From Littorina saxatilis (taxonomy: Eukaryota > Mollusca > Gastropoda > Littorinimorpha > Littorinidae), in contig NC_090249.1 of the NCBI RefSeq assembly GCF_037325665.1, positions 59,809,267 to 59,873,266 on the forward strand: a stretch of 64,000 nt of DNA. The letters are read 5' to 3'. The notes beneath the pieces are model-generated. The model searched no databases, was not told where the DNA came from, and worked only from the letters and a program-made list of their open reading frames with translations. Within the stretch, counting starts at the first letter, position 1. Every line of letters starts with the position of its first letter. This document shows, piece by piece, positions 44,801 through 56,879 of the stretch. The position numbers were made by a program, and so were the translations under genes.

Positions 44801-47800
44801 GAGAAGATCTTACTGCCAGTTAACTGTCGGAATAGATCAGTTGCCGTCGGCATTGGTTCAGGGTCAAACACGGTGATCTTATTCACTTTCCTAAAGTCAA
44901 TGCATACCCTGTTTGTGCCGTCTTTCTTCTTGACCACAACAACGGGAGATGAGTAAGGGGATGATGACTCACGGATGACCCCCATCTTCAACATGCTGTC
45001 AATGTCCTTCTTCAAGGATTCCCGAGCCTGAAACGGGATAGGGTATGGTTTTGAGCGAACAGGAACGTCAGATGTGAGGTGGACTTCATGTTCGACCAAG
45101 GACGTAGAGCCTGGAACATCAGAGAACCTATGGGTGAAGTCGCCCATAAAATCATGCAGCTCCTTCTGCTGGTCTTCCGTCAGGTCAGGTCCTAACTTGA
45201 CGTCATCCACTCCCTCTTTCTTGTGGAGGTCTCCCAACTCCAGTAGTTCCTCTCCGTCGAACTCGTCTAGTTCGGCTGGTTCTTCCACACTTGCTGCGAC
45301 CTGTACTGCTTCCGGAGGTCTCTCCACATACAGTTTCAGGAGGTTAGCGTGGTAGATCTTGGACTTCTTGCCGACATTCACCTTGTAGTCGTTGATCCCT
45401 ACCACGGCCTCAACCTCGTATGGGCCTTTCCACTGCATCAGTAGTTTGTTGTGATCAGTGGGAAGCAGTATCAGCACTTTGTTACCTGGTGTAAACTTCC
45501 TGTTTACGGCTTTGCGGTCGTAGTAGTGCTTTCCGCTATCCTGAGACTTTCTCAAGTTTTCTCTCGCAATCTCGAGAGTCTCCTCCAGTTTCTCTCGCAA
45601 CTCGAACACGTACTGGTAACTGTTCTTCACTTCAGGTGTGTCCACATCTTTCGTCCACAATTCCTTTAGTATCTGCATCGGGCCTCTCACGGTCCGCCCG
45701 TACATCAGCTCGAACGGGGAGAATCCAGTGGACTCTTGTGGCACCTCCCTGTATGCAAACAGCAAGGCATTGATGTAACGATGCCACTGCCTTGGCTGCT
45801 CACTGCATAGTTTCTTCAGCGTGGACTTCAGCGTCGCATTGAATTTTTCGACCAGCCCATTGCACATCGGGTGATAGGGTGTCGTAGTCAAGTGACGAAT
45901 GCTCAGCAGCCTGTTGACCTCTTCCATGCATTCAGAGACAAACTGTGTCCCCAGGTCTGTGAGGATCTCTTCAGGAACCCCAATTCTGCTGAAAATGTCC
46001 ACAAGTGCCTCGGCAACAGTCTCGGTGTCAATTTTCTTCAGAGGCACGGCTTCTGGGTACCTGGTTGCATAGTCTACCAGGGTCAGTACCCAACGATGAC
46101 CCGCTTCACTTGGCGGTTTGATCTCGCCGATGAGGTCAATGGCCACCCTCTTGAAAGGTCGGTCGATCAAAGGCATCTTCTGCAACGGCACTTTCGGGAC
46201 CCTTCCTCGAGGTATGGTTTTCTGGCAAATATCGCACGATCGGCAGAATCGAGTCACATCTGCATGCATTCCTGGCCAGTAAAACGCAGCCTGGATTCTG
46301 TCCGATGTCTTCTTGACACCCAGGTGACCTCCCATAATAGAGTCGTGGGCCACCTCCATCACCTGGCGCCTAAGTGGTTGAGGCACCAGAACTTGACGTA
46401 ATGGCTTCCCACCGTTGACTCTCGGGTGCTGGAACACTCTGTACAGGATCTTGGCCTTTACTTCAAAGTGCACAGTGCCTTCGCCCTTAGTCATCTCCTT
46501 GACAGGACGACTCCTGTACTTTGTCAAGGTCAAATCAGCTTCCTGTAGCTGAATCAGCCGATCCCTGTCCACGACAGCAGTTGCAGAACTGTTGGTGACC
46601 CTGAGTGGCGTAGTTGTTTTGTCCTTCTTCGCCTGGGCTCTGGTCGTCACAGCGCTTACAACCTGCGGCTGGTCGCGGCGATGCACAGTTGCTCTGTCAT
46701 CTCGTAACAGTTCGCTGACATCTTCATTCGCGAATGGCAGTGGGTCTTCCTCCTCAGCAGCAGGCTGAGCTGAGCCCATTCTCCATTCGAAATCAGGGTC
46801 ATCAGGACGTCTCGCACCCCCAATGTTCCCAATTAGTAGATCGTACAAGGGCTTCTTCAGGCAGACGGCCTCAACTTCTCCGGTGAAGTATGGAGTATCG
46901 ATCTGGATTTTTACCACTGGTGCCTTCACGCATTTGCTGTCAGCCATGAGCGTCCACTTGAAGTCACCAGTTAACTTCTCTGTTGGCACCAGATCCTCTT
47001 TGACAATGACTCCATTGCAGCCCGAATCTCTGAGAACAGTCACTTCCTGCTTCTCAACAAATCCCTTCGACACGGGCATGTTCGACACTGACACAGCTGC
47101 GCTGGCGACGACAGAGATTGACCTGCCATTGGCGAGTAGAAGCTGGCCATCAGATATACATTCTTCCACGTCCGATGGTGTAGCCACTTGCTCGGCAGCC
47201 CTTGGAAGTATGACGCTGCTCGCACATACTTGTTGGTTCGAGCCACTCGTTTGCCTCTTGTTGTCGTAATATCTCCGTCGATGTTCTTGCGCTTTGTCAT
47301 TGACATGTCCGTTATTTTTCTTTTGGGGACAGTTGGCGACTCGGTGGCCCTTGGCATTGCAAAGGAAACACGTTATGTTCTGCCCTTCATTGGATGATGG
47401 TGCGGACTCAGTTTGTCCCTTGGCAGGTTGGTTTCCCTGGTTCCCGCTCTTCTGGAAAGGTTTTGATGACTTTGACGTCCCCAGGGTCCTTCCATGAGCA
47501 ATGAGATAACGCTCAGCAGCATCAGTAATGTCCTTCAAACCCCGCAGTTTTTGCTCTTCCAAGCGGGTCGCCAGGTCCTTCGGGCATGCATTAAGGAACT
47601 GCTCCTTCACGATCAAGTCCCGCAGACTCTCGTATGACTGCTCTTCACCTGATAACTCCACCCACTTCTGCAGGTATGACGACAGGCGCTCCACAAACTG
47701 GCTCGGTGTCTCTCCAGACAATGGCTGGCATTCGCGGAAGCGTTGACGGTAGCCCCTTTCAGTGAAGTTGTAGCAACGCAACAGAGCTTCCTTCAGTACA

Positions 47801-50800
47801 TCATAGTCTCTGGCGTCATCGTTTGAGAGTCTAGTGTAGACCTCAAGTGCTGCCCCAGTCAAATGTGCGCTGAGTTGAATCGCCCAGTCGTCGCGCTGCC
47901 ATCTAGCACTCTCAGCGAACCTCTCGAATCTTGCAAGGTAGCAGTCGATCTGGTCCTTCCCGTCAGCGAATGCTGGAAGTTTCGGTGCCCTGTGTAGCAT
48001 TTGCTGCTGGTTATCTCTTTGGCGTGGTGCCTCGTGCTCAGTTTGAACACGCACCATTTCTGTCTGAAGCTCTAAGCGCTTGGTCTCCATTTCTATCTGG
48101 AGCTCTAAGCGTTTCAGCTCCATTTGCTTTTCTTCACGCTGCGCTTGTCTTTCTTCACGCTGTGCTTCTCTTTCTTTTTCTTCACGCTGCGCTCGTCTTT
48201 CTTCACGCTCACGCTGCGCTTGTCTTTCTTCCCGCTCACGCTGCGCTTGTCTTTCTTTTTCTTCTCGCTGTGCTTGTCTTTCTTCACGCTCACGCTGCGC
48301 TTGTCTTTCTTCACGCTGCGCTAGCAGTTGTGTCTGGGACTCGACGAACTCCGTCAGCTGCTTGCCTTTCAGTCCCAGTTCAACTCCTTTTGCCCAGAAT
48401 TCAGCCATTCTGGTCTTTTCCGGTGCGTTCGTCTGTATTCTTTCACAGCCACGAACGTAGACGAATGTAGTCTTCTAAAAGAACACAGTCTCTACTGCAC
48501 CTCCGATGCTTCTCTCGTCGCTGTTCACCTTCGTAGACGCAGGCTGCCACCCTCCTCGTCTAACGTGACGGCGCACTCTGCTCACGATACGTACACGACG
48601 TACCCCAGTCGTATTTCGTAGTATTAATGCACTAGCTCCGCGACGAAGTCCGTCTCGTCCAAACGGCAGCTAACCTCTGTAATCCCGATACACTCCGGCG
48701 TCGCTCACCGTACCGAGCTGCGGCGATTACCAAACTCTTCACCAGTCACACCGAATCCACGGTTCCGTAGTCTCAATACTGATCCCTCAGGATACACCCG
48801 ATTGATGGCTACCTCCTGTGACTGTCTTGACGCTGGTCCTTGTTGCTGGAAAACCCTTGGCGTTAAACGTAGATCCCGGCTTGGCCCCCAATTGTTACAC
48901 GACACTTGAGATTGCCACAAGTTCTCAAACGTCGTATAGTTGTGTTCTTTTATTCTACGTCGCCCGTCTTCGCAGCAACAGAAAACAACTCGTCAAATTG
49001 AGTTCGAGGATTTATTCAGCATTCAATACATACAACTGCACAATGTAGCAGAACTCAAATAGAAGCTTTTTTAACATTCAAATCGCTCTGGCATATATAG
49101 TAAATACTCAATCTCGAGAATATTCCAGACCGAACACGATACAACTACATTATACGAGCCGTGCATGGACTAAACTAGCGACATTCTCTTATGACGTACA
49201 TCAAAAAGCGCCGACGCACTTAATCCGAACGAACGCCACGAACTCACACTAAATCACAATGGTAAACAACTTGTTTTGACAGGACTAGAAAGTTCACCTG
49301 CATTCTCGTCCAAGCATAAATATTGTGTTTACAAAATATAATATCGGTACTTTCCCACAAAGTAAAAATAAGTCAACTACATGCAACACACAAAACTGAA
49401 CCAAAGCTCAGCAACGGTAGCGTTTCCTAACAGAGAGTAATGATCCACTAACTTCGACCATTATTTTTTTAATATTTACTGAGACTCAGCATGTAATCTC
49501 TACGTATAATCCCTTTAAAATGCTCAACTCTTTGCAAAAATGATTTGATTTTTTTATTCAAAAATCTCAAATTTTTTCCCTCTGTTGTTTGTCCTAGCCT
49601 GGCTGTGTCGGACAGTGGCTACTTGCTGTCCCTGTACACCAGCCGTGTGTACAGCGTGGTCAAGCTGGTGGACAAGGCCAGTGGTCAGTACTGGAAGGCG
49701 CGCAGCCTGGCTTTGATCGGGCTGTACCAGGGCTTCCTCAACACCACCAACGTCTTCACCCTGCTCGTCGCTCTGGACAGGTCAGATGGTTGTTATAGTT
49801 TGTGTTTGAGATATCCGTTAATGTTGTTGTTGGTGGTGATGGCGGTGGTGGTGGTGGTGGTGGTGGTGATGGTGGTGATGGCAGTCTGACTCTGATCGGG
49901 CTCTACCAGGGCTTCCTCAACACCACCGACGTCTTAACTCTTTGAAGCATGTGAAGAATGTGAGGAATCCACTGGACCCTAATCCAGACGCACACAGCAC
50001 GATTGGCTCGAAAACGCACCCACACGTATGGTAATTAATTGAATCAAAGTGAGTGAATGCGCTAGGGCTCTGCTGCACTCGAGTGTTGTAGACATAAAGT
50101 AGCTCAGAAGCGCCGCCTAGCAGTAAGACGGCCCGATCTCTATGACGCGGCAGCCTAGTTACCTGAAACTCGCTTCCAATAACCTACAATTCTTGTTTTT
50201 TGCTTTTGCAAAGTGAAGGTGGAAGTTTTCCAGCACCGGAGTATAATTGAAACGCTGAATCTTATCGTGTAACGTTGGTAGCAATCTGTGGGCCTTTTTC
50301 TTAGGTACTATCCCTTTAAAGAAAAGATGCCATCAAAAGGTTGTCCTTCAGTAGGGTAGCTCTTTCACACAGGAACCACTGTATCGCCGATTAATTATTC
50401 TCGTCGTTCCACGCTGTGATAATGACGACGAAGACGAGGAGGATGGGGAGATAAACTCGATCAGCAGCCCTTCGTCCCGTCCCCACCCTCCCCCTCCTTC
50501 TCCGGCTCCCCCCTCACGTGCTTTCAGCCTGTCACTCAAAACCACGTCAAGCGACTCATCACCAAGACGGCCATCAAGACCTGCGAGCTAGACCCCCTGC
50601 CAGGCTTCCTCTTCACCAAGTGTCTGGACAAGCTCCTGCTGTCTATCACAGATATCATCAACATCTCCCTGCCCACAGGCGTCGTTCCCGACTGCTTCAA
50701 GTCTGCCGTTGTCCGCCCACTCATCAAGAAGCCCGGCCTTGACGTCAACGAGTTGAAGAACTACCGTCCTGTGTCCAACCTGCCCTTCCTCTCCAAGCTT

Positions 50801-53800
50801 CTGGAGCGTATCATCCTGGAGCAGTTGAGCGCCCACCTGTCTCGGAACTCGCTGATGCCAGTGTACCAGTCAGCGTACCGCCCTCACCACAGCACCGAGA
50901 CGGCGCTCCTGCGAATCACCACGGACCTCCTGAACGTAACAGATAGCGGTCTCGTCTCTGCCCTTGTGCTGCTGGACCTTTCCGCGGCCTTCGACACGAT
51001 CGACCACCAGCTACTCGTCGATCGCCTCAGTTCCACGTTCGGCATTCACGACACCGCCCTCTCTTGGTTCCGGAACTACCTCCAGAACCGCTCTCAGACA
51101 GTCACCACTGATTCATTCTCTTCTCAGCCTGTCCCTGTCCGCTTCGGCGTCCCACAAGGGTCTGTCCTCGGCCCTGTCCTTTTCACCATGTACACCCAAC
51201 CCCTCTCCCTGGTCATCGAACGCCACGGTTTGAACTACAACTCCTTTGCCGATGACACGCAGCTCAAGAACAGCGCCAAGCCGGAGGACGTTGACCATCT
51301 CCTGGGATCCATCTCCAGTTGTTTCACTGACATCAAGAACTGGATGACTGAGAACAAGTTGAAGCTGAACAGTGAGAAGACGGAGGCCCTTCTCGTTGGA
51401 ACACGACAGAAGATTGCTTCCCTCACTGTGACCGACCTCCAGCTGGATGACGCGACTGTTCCATTCTCCCCTGCTGTCAAGAGCCTTGGCGTCTTTCTCG
51501 ACTCCACTCTCTCAATGCAGACACACATCTCCTTCATCCTCAAGACCTGCCTTTTCCACCTACGACGCATCGCCTCCATCCGTCGCTACCTCACCCACGA
51601 CGCCTGTGTCAAGCTGGTTGTCTCCCTCATCTTCAGTCGTCTGGACTACTGCAACTCCCTTCTGGCTGGCCTCCCCGCCTCATCCATTCATGGCCTACAA
51701 CGAGTCCAGAACGCTGCTGCCAGGCTGACGTTGAGGAAGACGAAGCGAGACCACATCACCCCCCTACTTCGCTCCTTGCACTGGCTCCCTGTCAACACCC
51801 GAATCTCCCACAAGCTGTCCACTCTGGTCTACAAGTGTCTCAACGACTCTGCTCCCGAGTACCTTCAATCCTCCCTTGACCTGTACACCCACCCCTCCGA
51901 CCGTCCCCTTCGTTCTGCTGCTGACCCACTCCGCCTTCACATCCCTCGCTCGAAACTCGCATCTGCTGGTCAGCGTGCATTTCCCTCCGCGGGCCCCTCC
52001 GTCTGGAACTCCCTGCCGCTTGAGCTTCGCCAGAGCCCCTCTCTTGACGCGTTCAAGAGTAGGTTGAAGACTCAGTTCTTCCCATAGCTGGCTGCGACTT
52101 TCATGTTCGACGTGATGTGTTGTGCCCCAAAAGACATTCTTGTGCTGTGCTCTGTGAGAGGTGTTTTCTTTGTGCTTAATTTTATTTTGTTTGGACCTAG
52201 CTATTGATGTGTACATTGTTGTTAAACAGTTGTTTGTTGTATGTTTATCAGGGTTTTCTAGTGTGTGATAGGGTTTGTGTCCGTCTGTAGATGTTAGTTT
52301 CTTTGTTAGTCCTGTGTTGACAACTCTTCGACAAGCGCTTAGAACTGTACCCACGGAATACGCGCTATATAAGCTTCATATTGATTGATTGATAAAAAAA
52401 CCAAAAGACGATGGTGTAATCAGTCCAAAAATTATTGAGAATTTTGCCTCTGACTTCAGACAAGTTTTATATGTTCCTGCCATAGAAAGTCATGGCAAAT
52501 CATATATCAATGTACGGGTTATCAAGTACCCTCTCTGAAAAATAGGTTTGATTCTTGAATTATCTTTTTTTTGCTGTGTCAGACGACAATTATCGCCCCT
52601 GGTTGCGAGATACATTTGTAAATTCTGACAACTTCAGATGTAGCAATTATAAAATAAAAGGTCACAATTACAGCTACAGACATCCTCCTCCGTAGGAAAG
52701 CTTATTTTTCGTACAGATTTGATATGGATACAAAACAAAAGCGAGATGACCTAGATTTGTGACTAAAAATGGCCATGGGTGACTTCAATATGCGTTGCGC
52801 CCTGACAAGACCAGGACATTGTCGGGGAATGAAGTATTATCAGTAAGCGTAGCAGTATGCAAAATAACAATGTCGACTGAAATGAAGGGGTCAAAGCGGA
52901 GAAAAGAAATCAGGTATTAGGCCTACGTCAAATTCCTTTAGTGAGATTAGGCTACATAGGCCTACGTCAAATTCCTTTGGTGAGATTACATAGGCCTACA
53001 CAACGCCTTTTTGCTCGCCTTCTGTAATATTTAGAATCAGTTATTGTGCAAAAAATATTCTTTAAAAAAAAAAAGTCTGAGTTCATGTTCCCTACTGCTA
53101 TCAGCATTGCCACCAAATATACTGTCAGTTCTCATGATCTATGACCAAACTCGAGATATCGTTTTCAAGCGCGGATGCTAAAAGGAAAAATCAAATTGCA
53201 TCAGCATTCCTTTATTACCCAATATTGACGGACTGTGTGATGATATCTTCTGCTATGGTCTGTTCAGACAGTGATATCAAAATCGAGACAGGAGGTCGAG
53301 ATTTTGATATCACTGTCAAAATAGACCAATAGCAGAAGATATCATCACACAGTCAGTCAATGTTAGATATATTGCTAATTCTCTGGACATTTTGTATTTA
53401 CTGTAAAGAAATTACAAAAGTATTTGTCTCAGTTTTGGCTGTTCCATATCCCTCCCTCTGATTATTATTTCTTTTTGTTCACTCTTTTCTTGTACTTTTC
53501 AGTATTCAAAAATGTCTTTTCTTTCAAAAAGTCTTTAGTCACTTGCTCAACTAAATTCTGGGATCATTACATTTTCATATATATTTGTTTGTTTTTAAAT
53601 TTAGGTGTTTTTGTTTTTGAAGTGGGGAAGCAATAAAGAGGTCGTCGATATCAAAACTGATATCGACGGAAATGTCGTCGATATCACTTTTACAATGAGC
53701 TCAGTTTTGCCCAATTGACCAATGGAAATCCACGTAACATATGAAATAGCAATATACATATTGATTGTTAAGCCCTGACACACCTACCGTATACCGTATT

Positions 53801-56539
53801 ATGAATGAAAAAAAACCGGATTCACTGTAGAGCAATATTAAGCCGCCCACCCCGCCCCCAAAAAATCATAATACTAAAATGCCACCACATTTCTCAGGAA
53901 AAGTCCAGATTATAATGGCTTTAATGCAATGGTGAGACCAAATCTTATCAAGTTCATGTTTTGCTTGTACTCGACCATTTTAATAAACAAAACATAACGT
54001 TGAATCGAAAAATACACAGCGAAGACTCGTTCACACTAGCTGGTGTGACGCTGAATTTCGCACACATTTTTGGAGCCCTGATGTCTCGCGTGGTCAGTGT
54101 CAAACTGAGAATAGGGAAGAGGAGATGTATAGGTTACAACACGAGTGGTTTTTTATATGGCTTGTATTTCAGTCAAGACCCAGCGGATGAATATCATCGG
54201 GAGACACGAGCCTTTGGCGAGTGGCTCTCGATTGATATTCCCGCTGGGTCTTGACTGAAATACAAGCCATATAAAAAACCACGAGTGTTGTAATCTGTAT
54301 ATCCCATTCTACCATCAAACACAAAGTGTAGACTACTAGCGGCACTTTTGCGATCTGTGGAGTGTGAAACAGTGTTTTCAGCGAGACATGGCCTTTTTGC
54401 AACCTTAAACTAAGTGACCGTCGCTGAAAAAATAAAACGAATGAGTGCATCTATAAGTACGCGGTAACACTACTTTCAGACCGTTTAAAAGCGTTAAGTA
54501 AAGGTTCATAAGTTGCAAGAAAGTAATGAAGTCGTATAGAAATCCATTTAGTTGAAGCGCACAATTCTTTTGCGTTTCAGGTCGGCGGAACGGGGAAACC
54601 GGTTTGGCCCCCATTTGGCTTACTCGACTCGATTCAGAATCGATTCCACGTTGTTTTTTTCGAACGCATTATTATACAATTAGTCTTATTGACAGAGAAG
54701 CAAATTTTAGGGAACACATATGTAGATTTAACCATTTGCTCCCTATTTGAAATGTATCTACATGATAAACTGTTTTGCGAGTGTGTTTGCATGAACCTAA
54801 ACTGGTATTGATGCGATGAAAACAGGACCCAAGTCTGTCACCGCCGCTTGATTGCATTTTGAAAGAATATGACTGGATTACGGAAAAATACACACATGTT
54901 AAGTTCTTAGATACCTTCATCGCCAATGTGGACTTACTGCAGAGCCAGGCAAAAGAGTAGACTTGCTCGCAAAACACGTGAAACAGCTGATGATAGCGAA
55001 GCCCAACCGTGCCAGGTAAGGACGGTCTGACAGATTCTCAAAAGTCGTCTGCTAACGAAGCAAGGGGAGGATATTCGTGTTTTTGTTTTGGTTCGCTAGC
55101 ATCTGGTTATCTTGTAAGTTGAATGTTCGTTTTTTCCCACCTGCATTGCTTTCATAATGAAAGAAACGTTTGCTTATTGCATCTCATACATCAGATCAGT
55201 TCTGAGATTCATTTTTGCGTGCAACTGATATGGTTTTCTGAGCCGTGCAATACGATTTTGGAACTTCATACAAATGTGTCACATTGTTCGGCGCGAGGTC
55301 AAAGGTCGGGAGCAAAGTAGTTCTTCGCCCAAATCGGAATCTGCACTATCATATATTTTTTTGAGTCCATGATGTATTTATTGAGCTATAAAAATACAAC
55401 ATATATACCCATACTGAAGTAACAGAGACAAAGAAGGGAGGTCATGGGATATACACTTATATCATTTGATTGTGTAAATAGAAAAAAGAATATCTTCTTC
55501 GTTATATAACAGAAACATTTCTGTGCTGTCGACCGCTATGGCTAGACAAGCGATACTGTAAGGCCTTTGCTGGAGTTCATAATTAAGTTTCACAAGCTTA
55601 ATACGTAATTGTGATGTTTTACTTGTCAAGTTCTTGTTGTTTTCCATCTTATTTTATTTCAGCTTTGATACCACTAAGCGTGAAACTCTAGAAAACTCAG
55701 CATGAGAGAGAAAGCTTCCTATGTATGTAATGCTGCGTGTCTTTGTTTGTTTATTATGTTTTCAGATGTTGGTGTGTCGTCAGGCCGCTGCACGCCAAAA
55801 CACTGCTTTCTGCAAGGTATTGTGCATGGCGGTGAATCCTAGGCTGGGTGTTTAACTGAGAGAAACAGAATAAAAGAATGGCAGCCTTTATTGACGATGA
55901 CAATAGCTATTTAAGCAAGTCCTGAATGTGCGTTTTTCTTTTTCTTCTGCAACGATCCCTAATTTGACAGAGGGTCATGTGTAGCAGATATAAGGACAGA
56001 CAGAGAGAGAGCGAGATACAGAGAGAGACAGAGAGATACAGACAGACAAACAGACAGAGAGAGACAAAGAGAGAGAGAGAGAAAGAGAGAGAGAGACACA
56101 CACACACGTACACATATTGAATGTCAGCGTGCGCGTGCGTGCGTGAATGAGTGAGTGCGAGCATGTGTCACAGTATGTTTTTTTATTATAAATTCCATGA
56201 AATATATAGCCTACAACCACAAAACCAGCCTTGTCTTGTCGATACAGGCGCACAGCTGTCCTGGTAGCCTTGGTGTTCACGGTGTGCCTGTGCTGCTGCG
56301 GCATAGCCTGCTTCAAGTATGACGTCATCTCTTACCTTGACACCGTCACCAATGTCACTACCCACCGCTCTGGTCTGACGCCATTCTACCTACGTCATCG
56401 TGACGCGATTGACGCGGTGTACCAGTACACCTTCAACGTCACTGTTCCTACGTTGTCACTGCTCGGCGTCATGATTTGCACCATCGTCATCGCGGCTCAG
56501 ATGCGCAGAACTATTGCTTGGAGGGAACAGAGTGTTCAG
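41899..56539 (+). CDS. Rhodopsin-class GPCR, partial (TM1-TM5), four exons
   Basis: This is a seven-transmembrane receptor of the plasma membrane; the ligand is unknown. Exons: 41899-42212, 49598-49780, 55766-55816 and 56248-56539. Junctions are GT-AG with matching phases (2, 2, 2), giving 280 residues. The N-terminus has two glycosylation sequons (Asn41, Asn50). TM1 is about residues 66-90, then SRLGLSDRVNICLLS, TM2 (LAVSDSGYLLSLY), TM3 ending LLVALDRCW in place of DRY, the ICL2 proline (VVRPLHAKTL), TM4 and TM5. The usual TM3 disulfide Cys is not evident. Pattern and N-terminus resemble the expanded mollusc peptide/chemosensory-type class A receptors, from memory. TM6-TM7 exons are not seen and probably lie beyond 64000. 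Introns 1 and 2 are swollen by repeats. Confidence 0.85.
42246..43085. repeat. 105-bp minisatellite, eight units
   Basis: Eight head-to-tail units of 105 bp start with ATTGTCATTGACCAC and contain CTGAAGGTCATTCAGC. Units differ by a few bases (GGG/GAG, TGAC/TGGC). The array starts only 33 bp after the donor of GPCR exon 1. Confidence 0.95.
43134..49432 (-). mobile_element. Whole-looking Ty3/gypsy LTR element of Gmr1 domain order
   Basis: Two 540-bp LTRs (43134-43673 and 48893-49432), TG...CA, look identical by eye. GAGAG is duplicated outside (43129-43133, 49433-49437). One open frame on the minus strand (43807-48408, 1533 codons) encodes Gag with a long E/R/Q coiled coil and a CCHC knuckle (about residue 348), aspartic protease (about 462), integrase (zinc region about 690, catalytic core about 757-854, GPY/F-like tail), then reverse transcriptase (about 1120-1290) and RNase H (about 1417 onward). 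Integrase before RT is the hallmark of the Gmr1 group; ordinary Ty3/gypsy has it last. It looks whole, with no obvious breaks, and the matching LTRs imply a very recent insertion. It lies antisense in GPCR intron 1. Confidence 0.92.
49835..49943 (+). pseudogene. Partial duplicate of GPCR exon 2 after a (GGT)n tract
   Basis: 49881-49943 repeats the end of exon 2 (GATCGGGCT, TACCAGGGCTTCCTCAACAC, ACGTCTT) at roughly 85 percent identity and ends in a stop after LTL. It begins in a GGT/GAT microsatellite (49835-49880). It is 100 bp past the real exon 2 donor and lacks a donor of its own, so it is an exon relic. Confidence 0.75.
50426..52394 (+). mobile_element. 5'-truncated CR1/L2-like LINE
   Basis: An open frame from 50426 to 52087 encodes about 550 residues of non-LTR reverse transcriptase. 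Finger-like LDPLPGFLF and KNYRPVSNLPF come first, then motif A LLDLSAAFDTIDH, motif B GVPQGSVLGP, motif C NSFADDTQL, and the C-terminal RVQNAAARL and SLHWLPV. The endonuclease domain is missing. The 3' end CGCGCTATATAAGCTTCATA followed by (TTGA)n is typical of the CR1/L2 group. The undisturbed frame suggests a fairly young copy. It lies in GPCR intron 2, same strand. Confidence 0.88.
52395..53221. other. Unassigned intronic stretch
   Basis: Contains a short duplication (GGCCTACGTCAAATTCCTTT twice, 52921-52990) and nothing else I can name. Confidence 0.4.
53222..53366. repeat. Foldback element, about 65-bp arms
   Basis: TATTGAC...CTGTGTGATGATATCTTCTG pairs with its inverse near 53335-53366 around a short centre (ACAGGAGG). 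A related smaller hairpin (GTCGATATC / GATATCGAC) lies near 53643-53690. Confidence 0.75.
54132..54294. repeat. Large hairpin, about 62-bp arms
   Basis: TTACAACACGAGTGG and TTTTTTATATGGCTTGTATT run on to AAGACCCAGCG, and the inverse follows at 54232-54294, with a loop of about 35 bp. Arms are nearly perfect, as in a young foldback MITE. Confidence 0.8.
54295..55765. other. Unassigned intronic stretch
   Basis: No supported gene or repeat. Frames present are short and lack recognisable domains. Confidence 0.4.
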
Positions 56540-56559
56540 GTATAGTGGGGCTCCTATGT

Positions 56560-56870
56560 TGCAAAATCATTCAAATCATGCAACAAACACCAAATTTAGC
56601 AAATATGAAGAGTTTTATGTGCTTAACAAAACCTGATACAGAGCCACCGCGAAAAATTAAAATATGGGTAGTTTTTAAACAATTTTTCAAAATGGCCGCC
56701 AGTGTAAACGGTTGGGTACGGGTATGTTAGGCATATTTCACTTCATGTGATTAACAGCAAATTTGGCGTAAATGGACATTTGCTTTTGCTTAACAAAACC
56801 TGATACAGAGCCACCGTGAAAAAATTAAGAAATCAGTAGTTTATTGACAATTTTCAAAATGGCCGCCAAT
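56560..56870. repeat. Diverged tandem pair, about 145 bp
   Basis: CTTAACAAAACCTGATACAG and AGCCACCG occur at about 56623 and 56789, each followed by TTTTCAAAATGGCCGCC. Non-coding. Confidence 0.65.
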
Positions 56871-56879
56871 AAAAGGGTA

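Noticed and set aside
45871-48470. Several plus-strand frames of 90-180 codons
   Set aside because: They are antisense shadows of the long Gag-Pol frame of the LTR element.
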